A DNA stretch of 24,526 nucleotides. It comes from Coemansia sp. RSA 922. Taxonomy: Eukaryota; Kickxellomycota; Kickxellomycetes; Kickxellales; Kickxellaceae. Within the stretch, counting starts at the first letter, position 1. The number at the start of each line of letters is the position of its first letter. The position numbers and the translations under genes were made by a program. Positions 1 through 8,166 of this stretch are shown here, piece after piece. A model generated the notes under the pieces. That model saw only the letters and a program-made list of their open reading frames with translations. It did not search any database and was not told the origin of the DNA. Location of the stretch: assembly GCA_027577415.1 (NCBI GenBank), contig JANBQS010000245.1, positions 1 through 24,526 on the forward strand, given 5' to 3'.

Positions 1-124
1 AGAGTTTATTGTTGTTTACAAAATAGAACTCTTTATCTTCTCTTTATATTTATCGGAATACATTTTAGTATCACACTCTGCATTTCTTTTTGGAGAAAAA
101 AAATTCCCAAGAGGAAATATGCTA

Positions 125-140
125 CAAAGAATTTTCTTTG
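125..140. repeat. palindromic CAAAGAA/TTCTTTG box, copy 1
   Basis: The box reads CAAAGAATTTTCTTTG and is flanked by GCTA on the left and AAAGACCAAGTCTCACAC on the right. Nearly the same flanks surround copy 2, 98 bases downstream. The GAA/TTC content recalls heat-shock elements, but the spacing is not canonical. Confidence 0.6.
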
Positions 141-222
141 AAAGACCAAGTCTCACACTTTCCTCTCTCACCTATTTTCAAAACAGCTTGGCAAAAGATG
201 GCAATTGAGAAGGAAGCAGCTA

Positions 223-237
223 CAAAGAATTTCTTTG
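223..237. repeat. palindromic CAAAGAA/TTCTTTG box, copy 2
   Basis: The box CAAAGAATTTCTTTG has 7-base inverted arms around one central base. The same 15 bases recur exactly at 1212-1226. In both places an AAAACAGC box lies 35-40 bases upstream. Confidence 0.65.
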
Positions 238-490
238 AAGACAATGTCTCACACCTTGGTCCCTTCCTACTTTTTTTGTGTACAGCTGGGGAAGGATGTT
301 GATGCTTGCTGTAAAGTACTTTCAAAGCACTTCCTTGAAAACCCAGTGCACACTGGTTGGCTGGACGTCTCTGCCTACCCCTTTTAAGTAGCAATCCTTT
401 GTAGTCCTTCTTAGTAGTTTTGTACCATTGACCAGGCTTGGCAAAAGGTGCAAAAAGGCAATGCAATAATGATGCCATCATCATTAGGTG

Positions 491-498
491 TATAAAAG
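491..498 (+). promoter_or_regulatory. TATA box (TATAAAAG)
   Basis: A consensus TATAAAAG lies 88 bases before the ATG at 579 and is followed by a pyrimidine-rich leader. The same arrangement of TATA box, CT-rich leader and short gene is seen at 1366 and 12910. Confidence 0.6.
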
Positions 499-578
499 AG
501 CACTCCTCTACTCCTAGTTTATTTTCTACTTACAATTTACCAACCACTTCACTTTCTCCCACCTCAGTATTACCAACA

Positions 579-782
579 ATGATGGATGCAACTGTTCACC
601 AATATGACCTCAATGGTGGTCATGATTATGTCTGCTATTTCGACCCACCTCACTTAGTAGGAATAATAGTGATGCCATTGCACAATAGTACACCGAATAC
701 GTTCAAGCCCTCAAGCCTAATCACATATCAACCATACTTGGCCCAATCGATAAAGCAGAGAAGAGGCGGACAAGGGAAATGA
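579..782 (+). CDS. short orphan reading frame, 67 aa, possibly a gene remnant
   Basis: I do not recognise this product. It starts at the first of two consecutive ATGs (MMDATVHQYD...) and encodes 67 residues, ending in a basic tail (KQRRGGQGK). Support is contextual: a consensus TATA box 88 bases upstream, a pyrimidine-rich leader, and upstream boxes shared with the better-supported gene at 1458. There is no signal peptide, membrane segment or known motif. The frame stays open upstream to 438, but only through non-ATG codons. It may be a real small gene, a first exon whose partner I could not place, or a decayed member of a local family. Confidence 0.35.
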   Translation: MMDATVHQYDLNGGHDYVCYFDPPHLVGIIVMPLHNSTPNTFKPSSLITYQPYLAQSIKQRRGGQGK

Positions 783-1162
783 TACAGAGGATAAAATTGT
801 ATTTTATAGTACAATTGGTACCCACGTTTTTACCTGTTGCTGAAAAATAGAAAAAAAAAATTGTTCTTTCACATGCCAATCAATGACCTCATCATCCAGG
901 CACCTGTCCACACTTTACGTCATTGCCAGGAATGCTCCAAAACACCCCTCAAAAGGGTATTTTTTCAAATAGCTACTCCCTACTTTTTTTTGGGGCAGGA
1001 AAAAATTTGCAAAAAGGAAACAGCCTACAAAGCACCTTCTTTGAAGACCAGGGCTTGAAAATTGTCCAGTTACGTCACATCTTACCAAAGGAAATTCAAG
1101 GTGGACAAAGGACTAGAATGCCTTCCTTTGAAAACAATTTCCTGCTTTAGCCTCTCCCTAAT

Positions 1163-1226
1163 TATTTTTAAAACAGCTGGCAAACAATGATGCATGAGGG
1201 GAATCCAGCAGCAAAGAATTTCTTTG
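1163..1226. repeat. second copy of an upstream module also present at 173-237
   Basis: The shared order is a T-run, AAAACAGCT, GGCAAA, ATG, a GGAA-containing spacer with AGCA or CAGC, and the 15-base palindrome CAAAGAATTTCTTTG. The two copies align with few gaps. Each lies upstream of a TATA box that precedes a short gene: about 250 bases for the first copy and about 140 for the second. Confidence 0.6.
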
Positions 1227-1365
1227 GCAACAAAATCTCTCTTTTTTGCATCAACGCACATCTTTTGCACAGTTTGGGGTATGTGGATGCACTAGTAATG
1301 CTCTTGAGTGAAAAAAGGCCGCGCTTTTTTAAAACAGCCTTGGGTGGGTAGTTGGTAGGAGGGGG

Positions 1366-1373
1366 TATAAAAA
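1366..1373 (+). promoter_or_regulatory. TATA box (TATAAAAA)
   Basis: TATAAAAA lies 92 bases before the ATG at 1458. It is followed by a CT-rich leader with several CTCTC runs and a T-run just before the start. Confidence 0.65.
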
Positions 1374-1457
1374 GAGAGAGCCACCACATCCAACCTTTTC
1401 TCTCTCACTTCTCCATCAACCAATCCTCTTCACTTTTTTTGATACATACAGCTTGCA

Positions 1458-1799
1458 ATGACCTCCGCCCCTAGAGTTCGCATTTACGTTTATATAAATA
1501 AAAAACTATCCGTAGATTATCAGGATATAAATATATTCTCGCTCAGTACTTATAATGCCACTGCTGCAAGGGAGATGGTGCCTTGTGCAGTTGATACAGC
1601 GTCATGCATGTTTGTTACTAAGAATGCTACCTTTTATTCAACAGATGAAAAGGCCAATAAGAAACCGGATGGTGATTATTTGATTATATTTTGCTCACTT
1701 GATGAAGCCACTCTGAAAGCACTTGGAAAAGAGATTGGAGATGGAGCAGAACTACATGAAGATCGTTTTCCTGAAGCTGACACATTTGTGGCCATTTAG
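1458..1799 (+). CDS. orphan 113-aa protein behind a strong TATA box
   Basis: I do not recognise this family. The single uninterrupted frame starts at the first ATG after the TATA box and leader. It encodes 113 residues beginning MTSAPRVRIYVYINKK. There is no signal peptide or membrane segment. The alternation of hydrophobic and polar residues (RIYVYINKKL, DYLIIFCSLDEAT) suggests a small soluble beta-rich or alpha/beta domain of cytosolic type, with an acidic C-terminal third (GDGAELHEDRFPEAD). The GATTATTTGATTATATTTT-like codon use is AT-rich, unlike ALA1 or BUB2 in this window. Its upstream boxes are shared with the genes at 579 and 13027, although the proteins show no clear similarity by eye. 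Confidence 0.6.
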   Translation: MTSAPRVRIYVYINKKLSVDYQDINIFSLSTYNATAAREMVPCAVDTASCMFVTKNATFYSTDEKANKKPDGDYLIIFCSLDEATLKALGKEIGDGAELHEDRFPEADTFVAI

Positions 1800-2204
1800 T
1801 GAAGTATAGACCAAGGACAACATATGCACTGCTGATGTAGGATTTTGACTGTGTACCAACATGCCATGCAAGTCTTAAAGCTACTTGTTGGCCGGATGTA
1901 AAGGTTAGTGGCCTATTCTAGTCTATTGAATGCCTTTGACATACATAAAGGTCTGTGCTCACTTAGAACAATGGTAGCTTATATTGTTTATTTTAAACAC
2001 TTGTTAGTGGACTAAATATAATGACATGATTAATTTTATTACCTCCTTTGTTCTTAATGACGTGCACTGGTGAGCCATAACAGCCGAAGCGCTCCATAAA
2101 TCAATTTTGTTGACATTGATCACAGGCCATACGGATCAGATCGAAAGAAGCATCACGATTTCTGTTCCTTCAATTTTTCTACTAATTTATCGAATTTATA
2201 AAAG
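1800..2204. other. intergenic, no gene seen
   Basis: This AT-rich spacer between the orphan gene and the PITH gene contains one TGACGT site (2058-2063). I see no open frame with protein-like content and no structured RNA. Confidence 0.5.
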
Positions 2205-2891
2205 ATGAATTGCCACGACGAGGCTAACGAGGACGACTACCACAGCCACGAGCATGGGCACGGACATGGACACGGACACAGCCACGATGGACACGATCAC
2301 AGCCATGACGAAGAGGCTGACACTGGCCAAGCAGACTCGCTCTTTGACAAAGTGCTGGTGGACCAAGCCTGGTGCCTGAACGAATCAGAGCCAGAGTCAA
2401 TCAAACTGGTCTTCAAGCCGTGGCACCGGCGCCTAGACACTACACAGCTAGTATCCAGCGACTCTGACGCCGAGCTCCTAGTGTACGTACCCTTCAACGG
2501 CATGGTCAAACTCAAGTCCATCTTTTTGTGGGGTGGCGTGGGCGATGAGGCACCACAGAGTGTCAGAGTATTTGCCAACCGCGACGACTTGGACTTTGAC
2601 AACGTCGGAGACGTACAGCCTACGCAGGAGTGGACCTTGGCGAGAGGTGCAAGGGCGCCGGTGGAGTACCCAGTGCGCTCGGCAAAGTTTTCATCGGTTA
2701 GGAGTCTTACGCTGCATCTGCCGAGGTCGTTTGCCGATGAAGAGACTATGGAGCTGTACTTTTTGTCATTTAGAGGCGAGTGGCTCCCGCTTACTGCCGA
2801 CCCCATTATCTCCATTTACGAACTCACGCCCAACGCTGCCGACCACAAGACTCCCGCATCAGAGCTGGCTGGCCACCATACCATATCGTGA
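2205..2891 (+). CDS. PITH domain protein (PITHD1-like) with histidine-rich N-terminus
   Basis: This 228-residue protein has one PITH domain, roughly residues 45-215. The domain includes the family-typical CLNESEPESIKLVFKPW, the central D-SDAELLVYVPFNG-VKLKSIF block and the closing FRGEWLPL and NAADHK segments. The PITH fold is the proteasome-interacting domain of thioredoxin-like proteins (TXNL1). Here it occurs without thioredoxin, as in animal PITHD1, which has similar length. The first 40 residues are exceptionally rich in His, Gly and Asp (HGHGHGHGHSHDGHDH), a longer version of the short His/Gly start of PITHD1. That could bind metal, but this is inference. The ATG at 2205 is the first in frame, just after an A-rich leader, and there is no intron. 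The role is probably proteasome-linked and cytosolic or nuclear. Confidence 0.9.
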   Translation: MNCHDEANEDDYHSHEHGHGHGHGHSHDGHDHSHDEEADTGQADSLFDKVLVDQAWCLNESEPESIKLVFKPWHRRLDTTQLVSSDSDAELLVYVPFNGMVKLKSIFLWGGVGDEAPQSVRVFANRDDLDFDNVGDVQPTQEWTLARGARAPVEYPVRSAKFSSVRSLTLHLPRSFADEETMELYFLSFRGEWLPLTADPIISIYELTPNAADHKTPASELAGHHTIS

Positions 2892-3187
2892 GTTATCAAA
2901 GAAAGTGGAGGTCGGTGAACGGTCGAACATGTAAAGTGCGCGTGATCCAATAAATAGATAAATATAGTTGAAGAGTAAATAATCTGAAACCGTAAAGGAT
3001 AAAGAGAGCTTAGAGCTTCTCTGCCATTGCACCGCAAAAACGACACCATCAGAGCTACCCATACCACTTTTGGATTAATCTTTAGGAGGGGCTCCAGGCC
3101 TCCCTGCCGCGACACAGTTGTAGCAGAGGGTGTTGTTGAATTTCTACTCTTTGCATTCTATTCTTCAAATTTTCACATTCTTCGATT

Positions 3188-4564
3188 ATGCCGCTAAAGA
3201 AACGAATCACTTACTACTACGATGAAGAGGTCGGCAACTACAACTACGGATACAACCACCCCATGAAGCCCTTTCGCATGCGCATGGCGCACAGCCTAGT
3301 CGCAGCCTACGGCCTGGATAAGAAAATGAATGTAATCCGGCCCACTCGCGCCAGCAGCCTACAAATGACGCGTTTCCATTCCGACGATTACGTGGACTTT
3401 CTCTCTCGCATTACACCCGAGTTGGTCGAACTAGAGCCCGAGCGCACCAGCGTCTATTTGACCGTCGAGGACTGCCCCGCTTTTGATGGCGTATTCGAAT
3501 TCAGCTCTATATCGGCTGGCGGGTCGATAGCTGGCGCCAAGCGCATCAACCATGGTGACTCTGATATAGTGATTAACTGGGCTGGCGGTCTGCACCATGC
3601 CAAAAAGGGCGCTGCGTCTGGGTTCTGCTATATCAACGACATCGTGTTGGCGATTTTGGAGCTGTTAAAGTACCACCAGCGCGTCATGTACCTGGACATT
3701 GATGTGCACCACGGTGACGGTGTTGAGGAGGCCTTTTATACGACTGATCGGGTCATGTCGGTTAGCTTTCACAAGTACGGCGACTTTTTCCCTGGCACTG
3801 GGCATCTCGAGGACGTTGGCGTGGCGAAGGGCAAAGGCTATGCAGTGAATGTGCCCTTGCGCGATGGTATTGACGACGACAGCTACCGGAGCATCTTCCA
3901 GCCTGTCATGCGCATGGTCATGGAGCGGTTCAGACCCAATGCTATAGTTATGCAGTGCGGTACAGACTCGCTCTCGGGCGACCGTATCGGCAGTTTCAAC
4001 CTCAGCATGAAGGGCCATGCGGCGTGCGTAGAATTCATGAAATCGTTCAACGTGCCCCTGTTCTGCCTTGGTGGCGGCGGCTACACAATCCGCAATGTCG
4101 CGCGTACCTGGGCCTACGAGACCTCCGTACTCCTGGACGAAGAGCTGGACCCCGTCCTGCCATTCAACGATTACTACGACTTTTATGGGCCAGAGTTTCG
4201 CTTGGACGTGCCGGCTAGCAACATGGATAACACTAATTCGCGTGAGTACTTGGAGAAAATCATGGCGTGTATTGGCGAGCAGCTGAGAGACATTCCGCAT
4301 GCTCCGTCTGTGCTCATGCAGGAGGTTCCCAGGGACTGGCCCGATGAAAGTGATGCAGAGGCGGATGACGAGGTCATGGATAGACAGCCAGAGACAAAGG
4401 TTACGAGGAGGCAGAGAGACGCGAGAGTCGTGCCTCTGGTGGATACCTACGAATCAGACTCTGATGATGAGGAACCCACTGCGGAGCAAGGGTTTGCTGC
4501 CTATCGTCATACAGGCACTGCCACGAGGCCTGCGAGAGGACCTCTTCAGCCAACGGCCAAGTGA
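3188..4564 (+). CDS. RPD3: class I histone deacetylase, Rpd3/HDAC1 type
   Basis: This 458-residue zinc-dependent lysine deacetylase acts on histone tails in nuclear co-repressor complexes (Sin3-type in the family). The catalytic domain spans about residues 5-375. It shows the tandem active-site histidines (GGLHHAKK, H136-H137), zinc ligands in [10 protein letters not shown] (D172, H174) and [11 protein letters not shown] (D260), and the catalytic tyrosine in GGGGYTIRN (Y299). Rpd3/HDAC1 rather than Hos2/HDAC3 is favoured by the downstream FYGPEFRL...SNM-N-N-EYL block and [10 protein letters not shown]. The last about 80 residues are acidic and disordered ([18 protein letters not shown]), as usual in Rpd3 relatives. 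The frame is intronless and starts at the first ATG after a pyrimidine-rich leader. The family is certain; the Rpd3 subtype is likely. Confidence 0.95.
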   Translation: MPLKKRITYYYDEEVGNYNYGYNHPMKPFRMRMAHSLVAAYGLDKKMNVIRPTRASSLQMTRFHSDDYVDFLSRITPELVELEPERTSVYLTVEDCPAFDGVFEFSSISAGGSIAGAKRINHGDSDIVINWAGGLHHAKKGAASGFCYINDIVLAILELLKYHQRVMYLDIDVHHGDGVEEAFYTTDRVMSVSFHKYGDFFPGTGHLEDVGVAKGKGYAVNVPLRDGIDDDSYRSIFQPVMRMVMERFRPNAIVMQCGTDSLSGDRIGSFNLSMKGHAACVEFMKSFNVPLFCLGGGGYTIRNVARTWAYETSVLLDEELDPVLPFNDYYDFYGPEFRLDVPASNMDNTNSREYLEKIMACIGEQLRDIPHAPSVLMQEVPRDWPDESDAEADDEVMDRQPETKVTRRQRDARVVPLVDTYESDSDDEEPTAEQGFAAYRHTGTATRPARGPLQPTAK

Positions 4565-4948
4565 TATTTTCTATTCTTTTATCCATTTCTTTTTTATTTT
4601 ACTCCGTGTCTCTATTAGTTGTTTAATCATGTCATTTTGTGTCATTTGTGTATGTGTGGAGAAGAAATACTGCGCATTTTTCCCTTATTCAAGTGGGAAT
4701 ATCATTGATAAATTGCCAACTCTTCACCTCACTTGTTGACTGGCAAATAGAGCCATTGACGTATGCAGCCACGGCTGACAAAAATTGCATTTATTTATAG
4801 TCTGTCAGAAAGACGCAAGTGGCACGAAATAAAAGAAAAGCAAGAAATATTAGACATTGCCACATATATAAATATGCAGTTGCGAAAGTGGGAGAGGTGT
4901 CCTTTGACTCATCACTCCTTTTTAACTGCCCAATTATTTATTCTTAAT
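4565..4948. other. intergenic with promoter of the CAP gene
   Basis: I see no gene here. It holds the 3' flank of the deacetylase gene, a TGACGT site at 4757-4762 and a TATA box at 4865-4872. The downstream frame stays open from an ATG at 4763, but the TATA box position and the signal peptide argue for the start at 4949. Confidence 0.55.
4865..4872 (+). promoter_or_regulatory. TATA box (TATATAAA) of the CAP gene
   Basis: TATATAAA lies 84 bases before the chosen ATG at 4949. That matches the TATA-to-ATG spacing of other TATA genes in this window and would place any ATG further upstream outside the transcript. Confidence 0.55.
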
Positions 4949-5971
4949 ATGAAGTTTATTTTGCGCGCATCCGTGCTTTTCGCACTAACTGCTTATGTGT
5001 GGGCTAATGTGGCAGCCCCCAAAGTAACCAGCTCGGTGAAAGTTTTGTCTGCATCTAATAGCCGAGAGAGTGCTCCTGCTATTCCTCCTGCTGCTTTAGA
5101 TACGCATGGCAATGTGCAACGTATTTTGTGCCAAATCAACCATGACCGTCAAGTACGTCGCCTGTCTCCAGTGTTCCTGCACCAAACCCTGACACAAGTA
5201 GCCCAGCAACTCAGCGACCAATTCACTGGCAGCTCCAGGGACTCGACCACCTACAACGAGTTGTTCAATGACGTGATAGCTCCACTGGGAAGTACCGTGT
5301 CATCGAGCTACAAGATTCTGGGAACATTGCGTAATGACACAGACTTTGTTACACAGATTGAAACAGCTATCTACAATGCCTTGTTTTCTCGCAACTTGGA
5401 CGCTATTGGCATATATGAGGATGATGGGGTGTATACTATTGTATTGGTATCGGGGCTGTTCCAGAAGCCATGGGATATACAAATTTGTCCTAGCAACCCG
5501 ACGCCGTTTTCTCCACCAAATGACCAGCCCACTACTAATAGTGTGGTGAATGGCATAGATTTGCCAAAGTTCTTGTGTGCAATTAACAGGGAGCGCGTAA
5601 ACTCTAACTCTAGTCCACTGGTTGTACACACTACATTGGCTAATGAGGCTGAAGAGCAAGTAAAGGTAATGGACCAACTGGGACACTATACTGTAGATGG
5701 ACCGAGATATGTAGACGATGCCATATATTCACAGCACGTCAATGTCGTAAAACTATACTGGATGGCTGGAGAAGGATATAGGAACGAAAACTCGCTCGTC
5801 AATATATTGGTGTCCAACTATCGTAAAACTGTTTTGGACCCTAACTATACTAGTATTGGATTGGCGCAACTCAATGGATTCTGGTCAGTTATACTGGCTA
5901 GTCAGTCGCGTGCTCCCTCGCCTGGCACTTCGTGCCCAAGAACTATTGATGACATAACATATATTTCTTAA
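4949..5971 (+). CDS. secreted protein with two tandem CAP/SCP-like modules
   Basis: The start at 4949 gives a 340-residue preprotein with a clean signal peptide (MKFILRASVLFALTAYVWA, about 1-19). The mature protein is an internal duplication. Module 1 (about 56-180) and module 2 (about 205-329) each begin with a helix of the form LCxINxxRxxxxxSPLxxxxTL and end in an IGxxxxxGxxxxVLxS strand followed by CP. The cysteines at the module ends are C61-C180 and C210-C329, both pairs exactly 119 apart, which suggests one disulfide per module. The layout resembles the CAP superfamily (PR-1, Pry, YkwD-like), but the canonical catalytic-like His/Glu set is not evident. An extracellular role is likely, perhaps lipid or wall binding as in Pry proteins. 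Family confidence is fair and function is unknown. Confidence 0.75.
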   Translation: MKFILRASVLFALTAYVWANVAAPKVTSSVKVLSASNSRESAPAIPPAALDTHGNVQRILCQINHDRQVRRLSPVFLHQTLTQVAQQLSDQFTGSSRDSTTYNELFNDVIAPLGSTVSSSYKILGTLRNDTDFVTQIETAIYNALFSRNLDAIGIYEDDGVYTIVLVSGLFQKPWDIQICPSNPTPFSPPNDQPTTNSVVNGIDLPKFLCAINRERVNSNSSPLVVHTTLANEAEEQVKVMDQLGHYTVDGPRYVDDAIYSQHVNVVKLYWMAGEGYRNENSLVNILVSNYRKTVLDPNYTSIGLAQLNGFWSVILASQSRAPSPGTSCPRTIDDITYIS

Positions 5972-6000
5972 AATATTTAAAAAAAATAAGGAATATTCTA

Positions 6001-7695
6001 TTATTGTTCGCCTTCTATATGTTTAAATAAAAGATGCTGTACGCTATCTGCGTACAGACTATATGGTTCCATCTCTAGTGCTTTGGTGATTTCGCTGTTG
6101 AACTCTAGTTTCAGTGACTCCAGTATAGAAAAATTTGCCAATTTGGGACATGCCAGTGCCAAAAGTATGGCACATTCAGCTACATTGCGCATATCTACTA
6201 GGTATCCCAATAAAGTCATGTGTTTAAAGTGCTTGCTGCCATTTACGCAACTCAAACGTGCTCTATTGGGTCTATCTTCTAATGGTATTCTGTCATACTC
6301 TGAGCCCAGCCCGGCAAACTCGCATTTGAGTTCAGTCAGTAGAGTCATTTTATGTAAAAGTACAATGACTTGTGATAATGTCAAATTGGCGTTCTTCAAG
6401 TTTAATGACATGATGCGGGCTAGGTCAGAGCACATGGTCAAATTGCTTACCGAGTACTTCATGGCACTGCCATCGTCAAAGCTCAGGGCCTGGTTGGCTG
6501 AGGACATGCCGGCGACGAAATTTGTAAACACAAATGATGCGAATGGGTCACCGCCTACACGATGTGTATTGCATTCTGCTGATATGTTAAGTAGGCGCTT
6601 AAACTTGTTACCAGTAAAGACGTTGTACTTTTTCAGCATCACTATAGTCTGTATATCCAGCTCTATATGTAACTGCTCCAATGTCTCGCAATTACCTCTG
6701 AACAAGAGATCATCGCCAAATGGGTATTCCATATTGATATGTAACTTTTTGAGTTTAGGAAACGGAACCAAGTTTTCGACTACGGGCCTATAGGTAATCT
6801 TTTCTTGTTCCCATGTCGTAAATGTCAAACTTTGTAGTTTTGGATACACTACTAGTTCATTGTTACTGTCTATGAATAGTTTTTCTGTGCGGTTCACAGT
6901 CTTGTACGTGATTGCCAATGTTTGTAGCATGGGCGCTAGTCTGTGTATATACTCTAATGTGGCTTCATTGTCGTTTTTCCATATGTGACCAATGTTTGTA
7001 ATAGCTACAGATACTGCGGGTACCAAGTTACTGGGCAGAATCATCTTGCTCCTGTACACGCGCAACGTGGTCTCTGGACTAAAGTACATACCAAGCCAGC
7101 GCTCAAATCTCTGACAAGCTAGAGCTTCTTGGTAGCTGTAGTTACCCTTACAAACAATGTCTACACTTTGTACGTATGGTAGCATACCCTTAATACAAGC
7201 CACAAACTTTCTAATATTGTCAGCAGACACCACATCTTGTTGCACATTGTCTTCAGACAATTCCAGTTTAACTTTTAGCCGAGTGGCTGCCTGAAACATA
7301 GCACCCTTGAACTCTGGGCCTAACAGTGCTTGTAGAGCATGACCTGACATAATTTCAGTCTGGCTAACCATTAAAGTTAGTGTGGCGTTATGTTTAAAGG
7401 CAAATAGGTTGATATGTGGTATATGTAGTGAGGCTTTTACTAACTTGTTGTATATGGATACTGTGGTTCCCTCGAATTTGAGTAAACTGTGGTTGCACAA
7501 ATGTGTTAATGTGACGGTTCTCCATCGATGGCATAGAGAGAGTAGAGGTAAGTATTGGTTGAAAGTAGTGTCTTTGGTTTGAGCTATACTGTTACTGCTA
7601 CCCTTGTTTCTTTTTTCATTAGGCTTGATGGCATAATGTATAATACGGTTTATAATGATCCAAGGTAGGTCACTAACGTTTATCGAGTGAGACAT
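6001..7695 (-). CDS. F-box-like / leucine-rich-repeat protein
   Basis: This 564-residue protein starts at the ATG at 7695 (MSHSINVSDLPW). The frame is open further upstream, but there it encodes only low-complexity sequence from a CT-rich leader. The first about 60 residues look F-box-like: LPWIIINRIIHYAI followed by YLPLLSLCHRWRTVTLTHLCN. The rest has irregularly spaced leucine-rich stretches (LQTLAITYK, LQSLTFTTW, LKKLHINMEY, LEQLHIELDI) of the kind seen in divergent LRR substrate-recognition regions. Large, rapidly varying families like this are, as I recall, common in Kickxellales genomes. Its likely role is SCF ubiquitin ligase substrate recognition, but this is inferred from architecture. 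It converges on the CAP gene with 29 bases between the stops. Confidence 0.65.
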   Translation of the reverse strand: MSHSINVSDLPWIIINRIIHYAIKPNEKRNKGSSNSIAQTKDTTFNQYLPLLSLCHRWRTVTLTHLCNHSLLKFEGTTVSIYNKLVKASLHIPHINLFAFKHNATLTLMVSQTEIMSGHALQALLGPEFKGAMFQAATRLKVKLELSEDNVQQDVVSADNIRKFVACIKGMLPYVQSVDIVCKGNYSYQEALACQRFERWLGMYFSPETTLRVYRSKMILPSNLVPAVSVAITNIGHIWKNDNEATLEYIHRLAPMLQTLAITYKTVNRTEKLFIDSNNELVVYPKLQSLTFTTWEQEKITYRPVVENLVPFPKLKKLHINMEYPFGDDLLFRGNCETLEQLHIELDIQTIVMLKKYNVFTGNKFKRLLNISAECNTHRVGGDPFASFVFTNFVAGMSSANQALSFDDGSAMKYSVSNLTMCSDLARIMSLNLKNANLTLSQVIVLLHKMTLLTELKCEFAGLGSEYDRIPLEDRPNRARLSCVNGSKHFKHMTLLGYLVDMRNVAECAILLALACPKLANFSILESLKLEFNSEITKALEMEPYSLYADSVQHLLFKHIEGEQ

Positions 7696-8166
7696 AAGCA
7701 CTCTAGCAGTATACTTGAAATACAAGTGGAAAAGATGAGGGGGAAAAAAGAGTTCCAAATAAAAAAATAAAAACAGAAGAGAAGAGAAGAGAGAAGAAGA
7801 GGGATACTTGCTTTTTTTGAGAGAGCTAAAGGAAAGAAAAAAGAGGGGGTGTCTTTGTGCTTTTTGGTCAAAGAAATTCTTGGGGGGTTTTTGGAACACC
7901 GCAGAAGCTATAAAAAGGATTTTTTTCTTTTTCTTCAAAGAGATGGACTTTTTTTTACTCGCTCTCCACGTGTGTTGGGTCATTGGGTGGTATTGCAACG
8001 TCATTACTTGCCGTCACTATAGAAAAAAAATCGTTATACAAACCATTTTTTCCAATGGTTTCAAAGTGTGTGGACGTATAAATGACAGCATCATTTCACT
8101 ATGGTCAGTATTACGCTGACATACGTCAAAGTCATTAGTATTAGAAATAATCTTAGAGGCTAAGGG
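7696..8166. other. intergenic region, purine/pyrimidine tract and promoter of the F-box-like gene
   Basis: Position 7740-7803 is almost pure purine on the plus strand (GAAGA/GAGAA repeats), so the leader of the minus-strand gene would be CT-rich. Beyond it lie a CACGTG, two ACGTC-type sites (7998-8003 and near 8123) and TATA-like strings on the plus strand near 7911 and 8075. No gene follows those in a sensible position. An open frame across 7808-8119 is low-complexity and I do not support it. Confidence 0.45.

Larger units (their letters stand above)
1..578. other. AT-rich upstream region with repeated boxes, no convincing gene
   Basis: I see no convincing coding sequence here. The longer open stretches begin at near-cognate codons or have no protein-like character. 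The region carries a palindromic box at 125-140 and again at 223-237 (CAAAG, AAT-rich centre, CTTTG), an AAAACAGC box at 180-187, and a TATA box at 491-498. It reads as an upstream or promoter region for the short frame starting at 579. A stretch around 173-237 is clearly related to 1163-1226. Confidence 0.5.
783..1457. other. intergenic region with repeated upstream boxes
   Basis: I see no supported gene here. The region contains two ACGTCA (CRE-like) sites at 917-922 and 1072-1077. It has a degenerate palindromic box at 1028-1043, an exact palindromic box at 1212-1226, and two AAAACAGC boxes at 1170-1177 and 1331-1338. A TATA box lies at 1366-1373. The stretch 1163-1226 resembles 173-237, as if an upstream module had been duplicated about 990 bases apart. 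Confidence 0.55.

Noticed and set aside
90..484. short frames on both strands in the first 500 bases
   Set aside because: They begin at near-cognate codons or have low-complexity content, and they overlap repeated regulatory boxes.
2297..2815. 172-codon minus-strand frame
   Set aside because: Antisense shadow of the PITH gene; Ser/Thr-rich and without motifs.
3665..4300. 211-codon minus-strand frame
   Set aside because: Antisense to the deacetylase, whose motifs are unmistakable.
4763..4948. 62-codon N-terminal extension of the CAP protein
   Set aside because: The signal peptide and the TATA box at 4865 both place the true start at 4949.
7696..8004. 103-codon N-terminal extension of the F-box-like protein
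   Set aside because: It encodes Phe/Leu/Ser/Lys-rich translation of a CT-rich leader; the F-box-like segment starts right after the ATG at 7695.
7808..8119. 103-codon plus-strand frame after a TATAAAAA string
   Set aside because: Lys/Phe-rich reading of purine and pyrimidine tracts. A hydrophobic piece (FFLLALHVCWVIGWY) looks membrane-like but is explained by T-runs.
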